A stretch of DNA of 46,300 bases, taken from positions 1 to 46,300 of IMG/VR virus record IMGVR_UViG_3300013102_000013; one strand, given 5' to 3'. This DNA is from a virus. Made by a program: the position numbers and the translations under genes. Of the stretch, positions 1 to 7,660 are shown in pieces; positions within the stretch are counted from its first letter, which is position 1; each line of letters begins with the position of its first letter. The notes beneath the pieces are model-generated. The model searched no databases. It was given only the letters and a program-made list of their open reading frames with translations, and was not told where the DNA came from.

Positions 1-785
1 ACGAGATCCTGCGGGATGGATTGCAGATGTTCATTGACGAGAAAGACGCAAATACGCTGAAACAGATCAAGGTTGTCAAAGAGGATGCCGCGAGAGACAT
101 TGCCGAACTGCGGATGCTTAACAATGATTTGGTCGCAAGCATTGAGGACTTGGAGAACACAGCAACTACGCTGCGAAGTGACCTGTTTGAAAAGACTGAG
201 GAACTGGCAGACATGGAAGCGAAGAGAACGGCGCAGCAGCTCATCATAGAAGAGCAACAGGCAGAGAATGACCGTCTCAAGAGCCAAGTGACCGACCTGC
301 AAACAGAAGCCGCCATCGGAGCGAGAGAAGCTGTGAAGGTGATCACGTCTGAGGACCTGAAAGCCAAGGCAGACGCATACAAGCAATCCATTCAGGACTC
401 GCTGATTCCGGTTACAAACATGCGGTGGGACGAAGACCACAAACCCGCGCAAAGCCAGTACAAGGCAGAGCTTGCAAAGACGGGGGAAACGATCACATTT
501 TCTTGGTTACACAAAACCAAGTACCGGGAGGTTACACAGGCAGAAGCCGACACGTTTCGAACCGAGTACGAAGCCGCGCAACAAGCTAGTACAGATAGCA
601 CAGGGGTTTTGGAGATGGCGGAACAACCTGTAGAACCTACGGTGCCTCCCATTCAAGACGAAGACAGCACAACCGCTGGATTGGCTGCTGCGGCATCAAC
701 AGTGGCTGGAGAGACAGTTACACGGGAAGAGTACAACCAGCTCGAAGAAAGAATCAGCGCTCTCGAAGAGAGATTCTATCTATAA
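1..785 (+). CDS. Coiled-coil phage protein, C-terminal part (gene wraps round the map)
   Basis: This is the 3' part of a gene that starts at 45886 and runs through the right edge of the window, because bases 1-123 repeat at 46178-46300. The joined protein is about 358 residues. The N-terminal two thirds is rich in E, K, Q, L and A in heptad-like spacing and should form long coiled coils. A less charged segment follows around the WDEDH and FSWLHKTKYREV stretches, then a Pro/Thr/Ala-rich linker and a short C-terminal coiled coil ending ISALEERFYL. I do not recognise a family. It is the last gene before the small conserved protein at 823 and follows a strong extended -10 promoter at 45835. A structural or scaffolding-like role is possible but not shown. 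Confidence 0.8.
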   Translation, partial: EILRDGLQMFIDEKDANTLKQIKVVKEDAARDIAELRMLNNDLVASIEDLENTATTLRSDLFEKTEELADMEAKRTAQQLIIEEQQAENDRLKSQVTDLQTEAAIGAREAVKVITSEDLKAKADAYKQSIQDSLIPVTNMRWDEDHKPAQSQYKAELAKTGETITFSWLHKTKYREVTQAEADTFRTEYEAAQQASTDSTGVLEMAEQPVEPTVPPIQDEDSTTAGLAAAASTVAGETVTREEYNQLEERISALEERFYL

Positions 786-822
786 CAAGCTGGACGAGCC
801 ATAACTAAAAGGAGCGATGGAC

Positions 823-1119
823 ATGTTTCCAACAGTGGGAAGAGTAGTTTATTACAAAAGCTTGGGAAGTCCTAACGGAGAGTTTGAAAGCACAGACCGC
901 GCTGCAATCATTACACAGGTTCATAATGCTACATGCGTGGGACTGTGTATACTTAATCCTAACGGGATGTATTTCAACGAATCGGTTGTTCAAGGTCAAG
1001 AAGCAGGTAAATGGGATTGGATGCCGTTTCAGAAAGGTCAAGCGGCAAAGACGGAAGAACTGGAAAGATACATTAAGAACCAGGAAGTAGACACGAGAGA
1101 ACCGCAAGCAGATAAGTAA
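823..1119 (+). CDS. Small conserved phage protein (MFPTVGRVV-type)
   Basis: 98-residue soluble protein. The ATG at 823 is preferred over the in-frame ATG at 817 because GGAG at 811-814 is 8 bases upstream of 823 and only 2 from 817. The pattern of a GRVV/YY start, an RAAIITQVHN core and a later VGLCILNPNGMYFNES is what I recall from small conserved proteins of unknown function in phages of both Gram classes, often encoded near terminase or replication genes. The C-terminus is charged and low complexity (Q, E, K). No catalytic residues are evident and no function is assigned. Confidence 0.75.
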   Translation: MFPTVGRVVYYKSLGSPNGEFESTDRAAIITQVHNATCVGLCILNPNGMYFNESVVQGQEAGKWDWMPFQKGQAAKTEELERYIKNQEVDTREPQADK

Positions 1120-1146
1120 ATCCATCTATCCAAGGGGAGGATAAAC

Positions 1147-1536
1147 ATGGACTGGAAACAATCCTACAGTGACATATGCGCTGAACTGAGCATCCTACAC
1201 TTACACGAGTTAGAGCTTAGAAAGCGCTGGGAGAAAGCAAGACAAGCCATGGACGAGCACGTGCTACCGCTGGATAAGGCACTAGAGTATTACAACAGAG
1301 CGGCAGAGATCCTAACGGCACATGTGGAAGAGTGCGAACGTGTAGAAGCCATTAAGAGGGAAATGGAGTCACACATGGAGCAATTCACTAACAAGGCAGA
1401 TGTAATATTGTCCAAACAGATGCAAGGGTATGGACTGAAGGAAATATCAGCAATGACGGGGTATTCTTACGGATATGTTCGGCAAATGGCGGCAAAATAT
1501 AACAAAGAACGAACAGACAATGCAAAGATTTCGTGA
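1147..1536 (+). CDS. Helix-turn-helix protein, possible late-gene regulator
   Basis: 129 residues behind a GGGGAGG ribosome site. Residues 1-90 are a charged helical region. The C-terminal 40 residues contain a sigma-region-4-like helix-turn-helix (GYGLKEISAMTGYSYGYVRQ) and a basic tail. This arrangement, a coiled-coil body plus C-terminal HTH just before the terminase genes, resembles ArpU/RinA-type late transcription activators, but I cannot assign a family. The stop codon overlaps the extended -10 element of the promoter for the non-coding RNA that follows. Late-operon activation is inferred from position only. Confidence 0.7.
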   Translation: MDWKQSYSDICAELSILHLHELELRKRWEKARQAMDEHVLPLDKALEYYNRAAEILTAHVEECERVEAIKREMESHMEQFTNKADVILSKQMQGYGLKEISAMTGYSYGYVRQMAAKYNKERTDNAKIS

Positions 1537-1542
1537 TAAAAT
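1514..1542 (+). promoter_or_regulatory. Promoter of the structured RNA/tRNA unit
   Basis: An extended -10 element (TGATAAAAT, 1534-1542) has a CAGACA -35-like hexamer 17 bases upstream at 1514-1519. The predicted start near 1549 falls just before the first long hairpin of the non-coding region. The -10 overlaps the stop codon of the upstream gene, as expected for an independently transcribed RNA. Predicted from sequence only. Confidence 0.5.
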
Positions 1543-1645
1543 GTAATTGTGAGGTAGTAAGACACGGTAACGCGCGAACCGCCCCTTGTCTTGCTACCTT
1601 GCCCACCTCATTCCTCCGGGGAGCAGCCGATGTTCCCCAAAACAT

Positions 1646-1719
1646 GCTCACTTAACTCAGCCTGGTAGAGTAATCGCCTTATATGCGATCAGTCGGTGGT
1701 TCAAGTCCATCAGTGAGTA
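1646..1719 (+). tRNA. tRNA-Ile, anticodon UAU
   Basis: A complete cloverleaf can be drawn. Acceptor GCTCACT (1646-1652) pairs with AGTGAGT (1712-1718), with one G-U at the end. D stem is ACTC/GAGT. Anticodon stem ATCGC (1673-1677) pairs with GCGAT (1685-1689) round the loop CTTATAT, with anticodon TAT at 1680-1682. T stem GGTGG/CCATC encloses the loop TTCAAGT. The discriminator base is A and CCA is not encoded. It would read AUA directly, whereas most bacteria use a lysidine-modified CAU tRNA for that codon. It lies inside the larger structured transcript. Confidence 0.88.
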
Positions 1720-2192
1720 TAAACTTGGGGCGTGGGCCGAACAAATTCGGCGGTGTAGATCCACGGAACGGCATGAAGCGGCAACCGTTCACATTTATAC
1801 GTTGAGTAAGGCGCTATAATGGATGGCGGAATATAGACGCAGACGTTAGAGCGAGTTGAGGATGCGATACAGAGAGCCTGCCTTAAGCGGCGGACGATGT
1901 ATACAGTAGCTGGCCCTCGTTCAAGGGTGAGAGTCCCTTGATCCATGAATAGCCCTTTACTGAGCGTGTAAACGTTCTAAGTTGACATGTGCGTTATGAC
2001 GGTTAAGTTCCACTTAACTTAGTACATGTGAGCATGAATCATACTTGGGACTAGGCTAACCTGGGCCTGAGTGCATACTACGACTATTGCAAGATAGCGT
2101 ATGGGGAACCTTATGTAGCTGGTGTGGATTATGTCCGGCGGGGACAAGGCAGAACACTTGACGAGTGATAAGGGTTAGGGTGTTCAATCATT

Positions 2193-2223
2193 AAGAGTAG
2201 CAGATAACCCTGTTACTCTTTTT
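2193..2223 (+). terminator. Rho-independent terminator ending the structured RNA
   Basis: An 11-bp uninterrupted stem (AAGAGTAGCAG with CTGTTACTCTT, one G-U) has a 6-nt loop and runs into TTTTT at 2219-2223. It lies 23 bases before the next start codon and defines the 3' end of the tRNA/ncRNA transcript. Confidence 0.88.
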
Positions 2224-2245
2224 CCAGTATTACGGAGGTGATAAC

Positions 2246-2416
2246 ATGCTAGGCCCAATGATCACACAAGAGAGCATAGATCGGTCACCATGGTGGTTCA
2301 GGGCCTTGTTCTACACGATGTGCATTTCATACCTAGCAGTAGGCGCGGTAAGCCTTGTTATCTCTTATCCGATCAATGTAATGAAGCTTGTGTGGAAGAA
2401 AATAGCGCATAATTAA
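2246..2416 (+). CDS. Small single-span membrane protein
   Basis: 56-residue reading frame with a strong site (GGAGGTGAT) 7 bases before ATG. The N-terminus is hydrophilic, with an SPWWF motif, followed by one hydrophobic segment (about residues 21-47, ALFYTMCISYLAVGAVSLV) and a short basic tail. It is the first of three consecutive tiny hydrophobic proteins placed between the structured RNA and the terminase genes. No family recognised. Confidence 0.65.
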   Translation: MLGPMITQESIDRSPWWFRALFYTMCISYLAVGAVSLVISYPINVMKLVWKKIAHN

Positions 2417-2445
2417 AGTTATACGCTTAAAAGGAGTGCTAAATC

Positions 2446-2565
2446 ATGATGGGACTATTCGATGATACGAAATGGTATGAATGGATATGGCTAATCCCCA
2501 TCATGTTAGCGCATGCAGCGGTTGAATCATTGAAATTAATCACGCAAAAACGTCACATCAAATAA
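2446..2565 (+). CDS. Tiny membrane-associated peptide
   Basis: 39 residues behind AAGGAGTG. Aromatic- and hydrophobic-rich centre (WYEWIWLIPIMLAHAAVE) then a basic end (QKRHIK), suggesting one short membrane helix. No known family. Support is the ribosome site and its place in a row of similar short genes. Confidence 0.5.
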   Translation: MMGLFDDTKWYEWIWLIPIMLAHAAVESLKLITQKRHIK

Positions 2566-2623
2566 ATTTAGTCTCCGAAATTACGGGCATTATATCGTAA
2601 ATAAGTCAGAAAAGGTGAAAATC

Positions 2624-2701
2624 ATGCCCTGGTGGTGCTATTGGCTACTCATTGATCTAGCCATCATGATGCTAATATGGGGTAGAGAGGAACGGAGGTG
2701 A
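2624..2701 (+). CDS. Very short hydrophobic peptide
   Basis: 25 residues behind AAAGGTGAAA, nearly all hydrophobic and Trp-rich (PWWCYWLLIDLAIMMLIW), ending in GREERR. Its stop codon lies within the ribosome-site region of the next gene, suggesting translational coupling. Function unknown. The case rests on the ribosome site and the clear membrane-peptide composition. Confidence 0.4.
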   Translation: MPWWCYWLLIDLAIMMLIWGREERR

Positions 2702-2706
2702 AGAGG

Positions 2707-2925
2707 ATGGACCAGAAAGCACTGCTTAACAACTGGATGAACTTCATGGGCAACAAAATCCCAAGCGGTCCACCAAAACTAAAGAGCATACAAGTCAGCC
2801 CGGAAGTGTTTGAAAAACTCCAAGCGGAAGCACAGACGGGCGATGCTGTATCACAGTATTTCGGGTTACCTGTTGAGGTCGTACCCAACCTACAGGGAAT
2901 CAATTACATTTATGAAGAGAGGTGA
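2707..2925 (+). CDS. Hypothetical protein upstream of terminase
   Basis: 72 residues. The ATG at 2707 is preferred to an upstream in-frame GTG at 2698 because GGAGGTG ends 6 bases before it. Soluble, with a Pro-rich segment (KIPSGPPKLKS) and a helical centre (EVFEKLQAEAQTGDAV). Ends YIYEER. No family recognised. It overlaps the alternative upstream starts of the next gene. Confidence 0.6.
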   Translation: MDQKALLNNWMNFMGNKIPSGPPKLKSIQVSPEVFEKLQAEAQTGDAVSQYFGLPVEVVPNLQGINYIYEER

Positions 2926-2929
2926 GGAC

Positions 2930-3094
2930 GTGAAACATGCAGCAGCGGGAAAGGAAGTACATGAGTGTGAAAGAAAACCTGATGCTATGGGCACCATCTT
3001 TGTTACAGAAAAAGGATGGAATATCCAGGTAGAAGAACACGGAGACATTGAGCCTATCCAGTATTGTCCATACTGTGGAACTAAATTAGTTTAG
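2930..3094 (+). CDS. Small zinc-ribbon-like protein
   Basis: 54 residues from a GTG start behind a GAGAGGTGAGG-type site. An upstream in-frame ATG at 2912 is possible but lies inside the preceding gene. The C-terminus carries CPYCG, and His and Cys residues occur near the N-terminus (HECERK), so a small metal-binding fold is plausible. It ends 16 bases before the terminase small subunit start. No specific function. Confidence 0.55.
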   Translation: MKHAAAGKEVHECERKPDAMGTIFVTEKGWNIQVEEHGDIEPIQYCPYCGTKLV

Positions 3095-3109
3095 AGGGAG
3101 GTGAACACA

Positions 3110-3595
3110 ATGGCAGGAAGACCAAGCAGATATAAAGCAGAGTATGCGGAACTAGCTTACAAGTTCTGTTTGCTTGGTGCTGATGATAACAGACTAGCTG
3201 AAATGTTTGAAGTGGATGTATCAACTGTTAATCGTTGGAAGCTTGCGCATGCATCATTTTGCGAGTCCATAAAAAGAGGTAAAGAGATAGCTGACGCTAA
3301 TGTGGCCCAACAACTCTATCATAGGGCTACTGGTTACAGCCATCCTGAGGTTATTACAGCTTCTTACCAAGGACAGATTACCGACAAGGTAGAAGTTGTA
3401 AAACATTACGCGCCAGATCCTACAGCAGCTATCTTTTGGTTAAAAAATCGTCAGCCTAAACAATGGAGAGACAAGCAAGACATTGAACACAGCGGCGAGG
3501 TTAAACAGACCGTTAGTCATGACCTCAAACAACTGTCACCGGAGGAGCTGAAGAACCTTGAGCAAATCCTTGCAAAAACTTCCGAGCCTGGATGA
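3110..3595 (+). CDS. terS: Terminase small subunit
   Basis: 161 residues. ATG at 3110 follows GGGAGGTGAACACA. The N-terminus (AGRPSRY) and the helix-turn-helix at about residues 25-50 (RLAEMFEVDVSTVNRWK) match DNA-recognition domains of phage terminase small subunits. The middle holds the frequent NVAQQLYHRATGYSHPE and AAIFWLKNRQPKQWRDK elements. It binds the packaging site and recruits the large subunit. Its 3' end overlaps the large-subunit gene by 38 bases, and this close coupling supports the call. Confidence 0.88.
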   Translation: MAGRPSRYKAEYAELAYKFCLLGADDNRLAEMFEVDVSTVNRWKLAHASFCESIKRGKEIADANVAQQLYHRATGYSHPEVITASYQGQITDKVEVVKHYAPDPTAAIFWLKNRQPKQWRDKQDIEHSGEVKQTVSHDLKQLSPEELKNLEQILAKTSEPG

Positions 3596-5093
3596 AGTCA
3601 GACAAGCTAGGGCTTATGTAGACTTCAGTTACTTTGTAGACTACGACAGCGAGTACAGGGACCGCGAGGGAAAGCACCTTGACGTTTTAGACGAAACGCT
3701 AATGAAAGTCTCTACTGGTGAACTACGGCGTGTCATTGTGACTATGCCCCCACGACATGGGAAGTCGGAGCGAGTATCAAAGAAATTCCCGGCTTGGCAC
3801 GTGGGTAAGAACCCGGAGGATGAAATCATTCTTGCTTCGTATTCCATCGACCTCAGTAGAGGATTCAGCCGGATTGCTCGTGATACACTCAGTGAGCAGG
3901 TGGACATCTTCGGTAGTGTGGTGGATCCCAACAACAAGAGTGCGGAGTCCTGGAGCATTGAGGGACACCGTGGAGGCGTTACTGCTGCAGGTGTAGGAGG
4001 TTCCATCACAGGTAAGGGTGCAAGGATCGCCATCATTGACGACCCTGTGAAGAACGCAGAGGAAGCTAATTCAGAAGTGATGCGAGAAAAGGTGTGGGAA
4101 TGGTACACATCTACCCTATACACACGCTTAACACCAGACGGACGTATCGTAGTCGTTATGACCCGCTGGCATGAAGACGACCTCGTAGGACGGTTACTCA
4201 AGAAAGAAGCAGACGAGTTAAAGGAAGGAACACACGAGGGCGAGCGTTGGACAGTGATCAACTTCCCGGCACTGGCAGAAGACAATGATTTCTTAGGCCG
4301 TGCTGCAGGAGAACCACTCTGGCCGGAGTTTGGCTTTGATGCTAAGCGTATGAGCCAGATCAAGTCCGATGTTGGCTCTTATGTATTCAATGCCTTATAT
4401 CAGCAGAGACCGAGTGCTGCAGGGGGAACCATCTTCCAGCGAAAACATTTCAAGTACTTTGCAGAGGAAACCAAGTATGTGTCCATGCAGTACTTCATTG
4501 TAGGGGATCGGCGATACGAGAAAGATCAGTGCCGCATCTTCCAAACCGTAGACACGGCAAACAGTGAGAAGACGATCAATGACTACTTTGCTGTAACAAC
4601 GTTCTACATCACACCAGACAACGACATCCTCATTTATGATGTATACCGGACACATATCATCGGACCAGATCAAAAGCCGCTCATGAAGGAACTGAACCAC
4701 CGCTACCGTCCATCCTTCCAAGCGATAGAGGACAAGACTTTCGGAACCAACCTCATTCAAGAAATGACCCGCGAGGGAATGACGGTCCTTCCGATCAAGG
4801 TCGATAAGGACAAGGTTACCCGTAGCTTACCCATAGCTGCACGGTATGAGTCAGGGAAAGTGTACCACCGGGAGAACGCACCGTGGTTGACAGACTTTGA
4901 AGACGAGCTACTAAGCTTTCCCCGTGGTAAGCATGACGATCAGGTTGATACGATCTCGATTGCCGGGGAGCTTGTGCATACAATGGTCTATGATGGTACA
5001 CCGTGGACGGCATCGCCAAACTACAAGGACAACAAAAACTTTGATGAAGACGATGACGAACCACAAACAGAAAGGGGCTGGGCCAACTGGTAA
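3558..5093 (+). CDS. terL: Terminase large subunit (packaging ATPase/nuclease)
   Basis: 511 residues from a TTG start with GGAGGAG 10 bases upstream. Walker A PPRHGKS is at about residues 64-70 and Walker B IAIIDDP at about 157-163, followed by the ATPase coupling region (VVVMTRWHEDD). The C-terminal RNase-H-like nuclease shows its acidic positions in QTVDTANSEKT, QAIEDKTFG and GKHDDQVD. The enzyme pumps DNA into the procapsid through the portal and cuts concatemers. Length is normal for the family, and the small subunit (overlapping) and portal (next large gene) flank it. The cutting mode (headful or cos) cannot be read from this gene alone. Confidence 0.95.
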   Translation: MSKSLQKLPSLDEVRQARAYVDFSYFVDYDSEYRDREGKHLDVLDETLMKVSTGELRRVIVTMPPRHGKSERVSKKFPAWHVGKNPEDEIILASYSIDLSRGFSRIARDTLSEQVDIFGSVVDPNNKSAESWSIEGHRGGVTAAGVGGSITGKGARIAIIDDPVKNAEEANSEVMREKVWEWYTSTLYTRLTPDGRIVVVMTRWHEDDLVGRLLKKEADELKEGTHEGERWTVINFPALAEDNDFLGRAAGEPLWPEFGFDAKRMSQIKSDVGSYVFNALYQQRPSAAGGTIFQRKHFKYFAEETKYVSMQYFIVGDRRYEKDQCRIFQTVDTANSEKTINDYFAVTTFYITPDNDILIYDVYRTHIIGPDQKPLMKELNHRYRPSFQAIEDKTFGTNLIQEMTREGMTVLPIKVDKDKVTRSLPIAARYESGKVYHRENAPWLTDFEDELLSFPRGKHDDQVDTISIAGELVHTMVYDGTPWTASPNYKDNKNFDEDDDEPQTERGWANW

Positions 5094-5293
5094 CCATTGC
5101 ACTCACTGTCACGATAGGCATTCTTGTGCTGTTCATCGGCTATCAGATGCGTGTTATTGACCGCTTGACCGATAAGATCATGGCAAAGGACTATGTCGAA
5201 TACAAGCAACTAGAAGCGCCTGTAACGCCTTTAGACCTGCCCAAGCATAAACCTAAGAGCTGGGCAGACGAAGTGCATACAGACGAAGATTAG
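5087..5293 (+). CDS. Small single-span membrane protein between terminase and portal
   Basis: An open frame runs from after a stop at 5054 to TAG at 5291-5293. No ATG precedes the membrane segment. The best start is CTG at 5087, 9 bases after AAAGGGG, giving 68 residues: one hydrophobic span (TIALTVTIGILVLFIGYQM), then a charged tail (VIDRLTDK) and a Pro-rich end. It would overlap the terminase gene by 7 bases. The ATG at 5150 would lose the membrane span. The frame and composition look real; the start codon is uncertain. Confidence 0.5.
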   Translation: MVTIALTVTIGILVLFIGYQMRVIDRLTDKIMAKDYVEYKQLEAPVTPLDLPKHKPKSWADEVHTDED

Positions 5294-5303
5294 GAGGTGA
5301 CGC

Positions 5304-7379
5304 ATGAGCCTATTGGAACGCACCAAAGAAAAGATTGTCGGAATCTTCGACATTGAGAACAAAAAGCCGATCATGGAGCCGATCAATACACCGGTACAAC
5401 AAAAGATGCTGGATGTGGTCGATCAAGATTGGCAAGTCTACAAAGAGTTTAAGCAAGACTTTGACGATCAATGTGAGCTGGAGAAACAGATCTATGCCGG
5501 GGACCACTGGAAAGACCTTCGCCCGGACAGCGCCATTAAGATGCGTCCGAGTAACGTGGACAACATTGCCGGCGCGCAGATTGATGCCATCTTAGGCAAG
5601 ATCACTGGCTGGGATCCGTTCCCGGACTTTGAAGCCCAAGACGAACAGGATGAACAGAAAGCAAGGGACCTGAACGACTTCATCCCGTTTGAACTTCGGC
5701 AGATTGGCTTTCGCACCAAGTATGGACTAGCCGTCAAGAATGCGGTGTTACATGGTCCGCTCATCATGCAGATGGCCTATGACCCTACGGTCGAAGGTGG
5801 ACGAGGACAGAACCGCTATGACGGGCAGAACGATATCATCCCGGTCGAGCTGGACAACTTCTTCCCAGACCCGCGCGTGAGAGACTTCATCTATCTGCAG
5901 AAGATGGGCGCCATCATCAAACGGTTTCACCACACGATGGAGTACATCCGGGAACGGTGGGGAACGCAAGGCGATAAGGTATTTCAAGACAGCACATCCG
6001 GTGGAGATCACTCACAAAGCGACTTCAACCACACCGAATACAGCAGCGGACAAGCCCACACATACCGCAACACCGCTGAAGTGCTGGAATACTGGTACAG
6101 AGGGCTTCCCAAGGTCATTACGAAGGAAGACAAGGCACTGTTCGAGGAACAGGCACAGACGCTCCTGGAGAGCGGCAAGGACCCATCGGAAACGGTCGCC
6201 AAGGTTGACGGCACGATGGAAGGCGTTCACTGCATCTACGTGACCACCAATGGTGTGTTCTTGGAGCACAAGGCGTATGTGTATGATCACGGTAAATATC
6301 CATTTAGCGCACGTACCATTTGCCCAATTGACGGTTACATATGGGGAAAGGGCTTTATGCGAGATATGGTCAAGCCGCAGCAGATGCTGAACCGGTTCGC
6401 AGAACTAGCGGTAGAGACCATGAGCAAACAGGGTAACGCCGGTATGATGTACGAAGAAGGAGCCATAGGTAAGAACCAAGTAAGAGTGTGGCAAGAAACA
6501 CGCTCCACACCTGGAGCTATGTTGCCTGTAGCTATGGGCGGGATCTCCGGGAACAAAGTCAAGGAACTGCAGGGTGTAGACGTACCCACAACCGTGTTTA
6601 ACATGATTCAGCATTACCTTGATATGCTACAGAAGATCCCGGGACAGTTTGACAGCGCGAACGGACAGGCGTCTAGCAACGTCACCAGCGGCGAGCAAGC
6701 CAAAGCCCTCATATCTGCAGCTAGTACCCGTTTAAACACCGTCACGGACGCCATACAGGAGACGCTACAGGAAGTGTTCTCGCAGTACATCGAGCTAATA
6801 GCACAGTTTTACACGACTGAACGCATTGCACGAGTGACCGGACGTAAGGTAAGCATGAGCCGTGATAGCTTAGTCAATAGTGTGCCCACACAGATGGAGT
6901 TTGAAACCGGGGAAATTAAGGATCTGGTGGAAGAGTACGTACCGCTGTTTGATATCAAGGTGAATATTGCTGCGGACAAGCCGGTTGACCGTGAGTACTG
7001 GATTCAAATGGCGTTTAACCTGGTGGGTACAATGGACCCGGCTACACAAATGCCTATGATTGACGCTGAAGCGGTTCGGTACACCATCGAGAACGGGCGT
7101 ATGGAGCCGATGAGCGTGATTCAAGAGCGAATGCAGCAGCAAATGAACATTCAGCAACAGATGCAAGATCTTCAGATGCAGAACGAACAACTTCAAGCAG
7201 AGAATCAGGCGACCCAGCAACAAGCACAGCAAATGGATCAGCAACTGCAGCAGGTTAATGAGGAAGACAAACAGTTTGACCGGTCCATGCAAGAGCAGAA
7301 AATGCGACTGGAAGCAACAAAAGTTGCAGGAGATTTGCTAACAAAGAGCGAAACTAACAGTGTTAGTAAAAAGTCATGA
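5304..7379 (+). CDS. P22-like portal protein
   Basis: 691 residues behind TAGGAGGTGACGC. Length and layout fit the long portal proteins of P22-type short-tailed phages: an N-terminal wing/clip region including RPSNVDNIAGAQIDAILGK, a central body (DNFFPDPRVRDF, EYWYRG) and the stem-like segment SSNVTSGEQAKALISAAS. The C-terminal 90 residues are a Gln-rich coiled coil (about residues 605-660, repeated QQQM/QLQ units), consistent with the helical barrel that P22 portal projects into the capsid. It forms the dodecameric DNA channel and the docking site for terminase and for the adaptor proteins at 10.6 and 14.7 kb. Confidence 0.92.
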   Translation: MSLLERTKEKIVGIFDIENKKPIMEPINTPVQQKMLDVVDQDWQVYKEFKQDFDDQCELEKQIYAGDHWKDLRPDSAIKMRPSNVDNIAGAQIDAILGKITGWDPFPDFEAQDEQDEQKARDLNDFIPFELRQIGFRTKYGLAVKNAVLHGPLIMQMAYDPTVEGGRGQNRYDGQNDIIPVELDNFFPDPRVRDFIYLQKMGAIIKRFHHTMEYIRERWGTQGDKVFQDSTSGGDHSQSDFNHTEYSSGQAHTYRNTAEVLEYWYRGLPKVITKEDKALFEEQAQTLLESGKDPSETVAKVDGTMEGVHCIYVTTNGVFLEHKAYVYDHGKYPFSARTICPIDGYIWGKGFMRDMVKPQQMLNRFAELAVETMSKQGNAGMMYEEGAIGKNQVRVWQETRSTPGAMLPVAMGGISGNKVKELQGVDVPTTVFNMIQHYLDMLQKIPGQFDSANGQASSNVTSGEQAKALISAASTRLNTVTDAIQETLQEVFSQYIELIAQFYTTERIARVTGRKVSMSRDSLVNSVPTQMEFETGEIKDLVEEYVPLFDIKVNIAADKPVDREYWIQMAFNLVGTMDPATQMPMIDAEAVRYTIENGRMEPMSVIQERMQQQMNIQQQMQDLQMQNEQLQAENQATQQQAQQMDQQLQQVNEEDKQFDRSMQEQKMRLEATKVAGDLLTKSETNSVSKKS

Positions 7380-7591
7380 AGAAAGTCAAAATAAAGCTAG
7401 ACACTGAGTTATACCACGACTGGGGAACTGTGATGAAATGTTGTGGTAAAACAAAGTGGTTCAACAAAGGAGATTTGGAGCCGGGGAACATGTGGAACTG
7501 CACTGATTGCGGTAAATTGTTGCTCGTTGTTGATCATGAAGGTGTAGCTTATTACGTTGGTTCACCTGTATTTGATAGAAAACGCACGTAA
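7376..7591 (+). CDS. Small zinc-ribbon-like protein
   Basis: 71 residues; its ATG overlaps the portal stop (ATGA), indicating coupled translation. It contains CC (MKCCGKT) and CTDC, two Cys pairs about 25 residues apart, typical of a small zinc ribbon. The rest is beta-rich. Unknown function, in the head operon between portal and scaffold. Confidence 0.65.
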   Translation: MKKVKIKLDTELYHDWGTVMKCCGKTKWFNKGDLEPGNMWNCTDCGKLLLVVDHEGVAYYVGSPVFDRKRT

Positions 7592-7660
7592 TGGGCTGCT
7601 TGTGAGACTCATTCAGCCCCAATTCAAGCCCCTGCCATAGGGCTATAAGGAGTGTTACCC

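Larger units (their letters stand above)
1549..2223 (+). ncRNA. Large structured non-coding RNA (about 675 nt) containing a tRNA
   Basis: No plausible gene lies here on either strand, yet local helices are dense. They include: AGGTAG-AAGACA (1552-1564) with TGTCTT-CTACCT (1587-1599), capped by CGGT/ACCG; GCCGAA/TTCGGC (1736-1741/1746-1751) inside CGTGG/CCACG (1731-1735/1761-1765); GAACGG/CCGTTC (1766-1771/1785-1790); GCGCTATA/TATAGACGC (1811-1818/1832-1840); CAAGGG/CCCTTG (1922-1927/1935-1940); GTTAAGT/ACTTAAC (2002-2008/2012-2018) nested in ACATGT/ACATGT (1985-1990/2024-2029); CATAC..CTAT/ATAG..GTATG (2074-2103); TGTCC/GGACA (2132-2146); GAACAC/GTGTTC (2152-2157/2180-2185). GTTCCCC (1632-1638) can also pair with GGGGAAC (2103-2109), which would close a domain round the tRNA. 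A promoter and a strong terminator bound the unit. Size, phage setting and tRNA association resemble the GOLLD and ROOL giant RNAs. I cannot confirm membership of either class. Confidence 0.6.

Noticed and set aside
1-123. The 123-bp end repeat considered as a true direct terminal repeat of the virion DNA
   Set aside because: It lies inside one continuous coding frame and is very short for a phage terminal repeat; an assembly overlap of a circular map is simpler.
1586-1946. Short open frames on both strands across the non-coding RNA (plus 1586-1819, minus 1388-1651 and 1710-1946)
   Set aside because: No ribosome sites, overlap with a clear tRNA and terminator-bounded RNA, low-complexity or implausible products.
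1819-1950. Possible class II tRNA (Leu-like) with ATGGAT/ATCCAT ends and a T-arm-like AAGGG/CCCTT hairpin
   Set aside because: No anticodon stem of 5 bp with a 7-nt loop can be placed, the T loop is not TTCRANY, and the 5' part is better explained by the GCGCTATA/TATAGACGC hairpin. Read as part of the large RNA.
6870-7292. Long minus-strand open frame opposite the portal C-terminus (also 9225-9791, 3641-4363, 21314-21814)
   Set aside because: Shadows of the strongly biased plus-strand genes; no ribosome sites, and products are Leu/His/Ser-rich artefacts.
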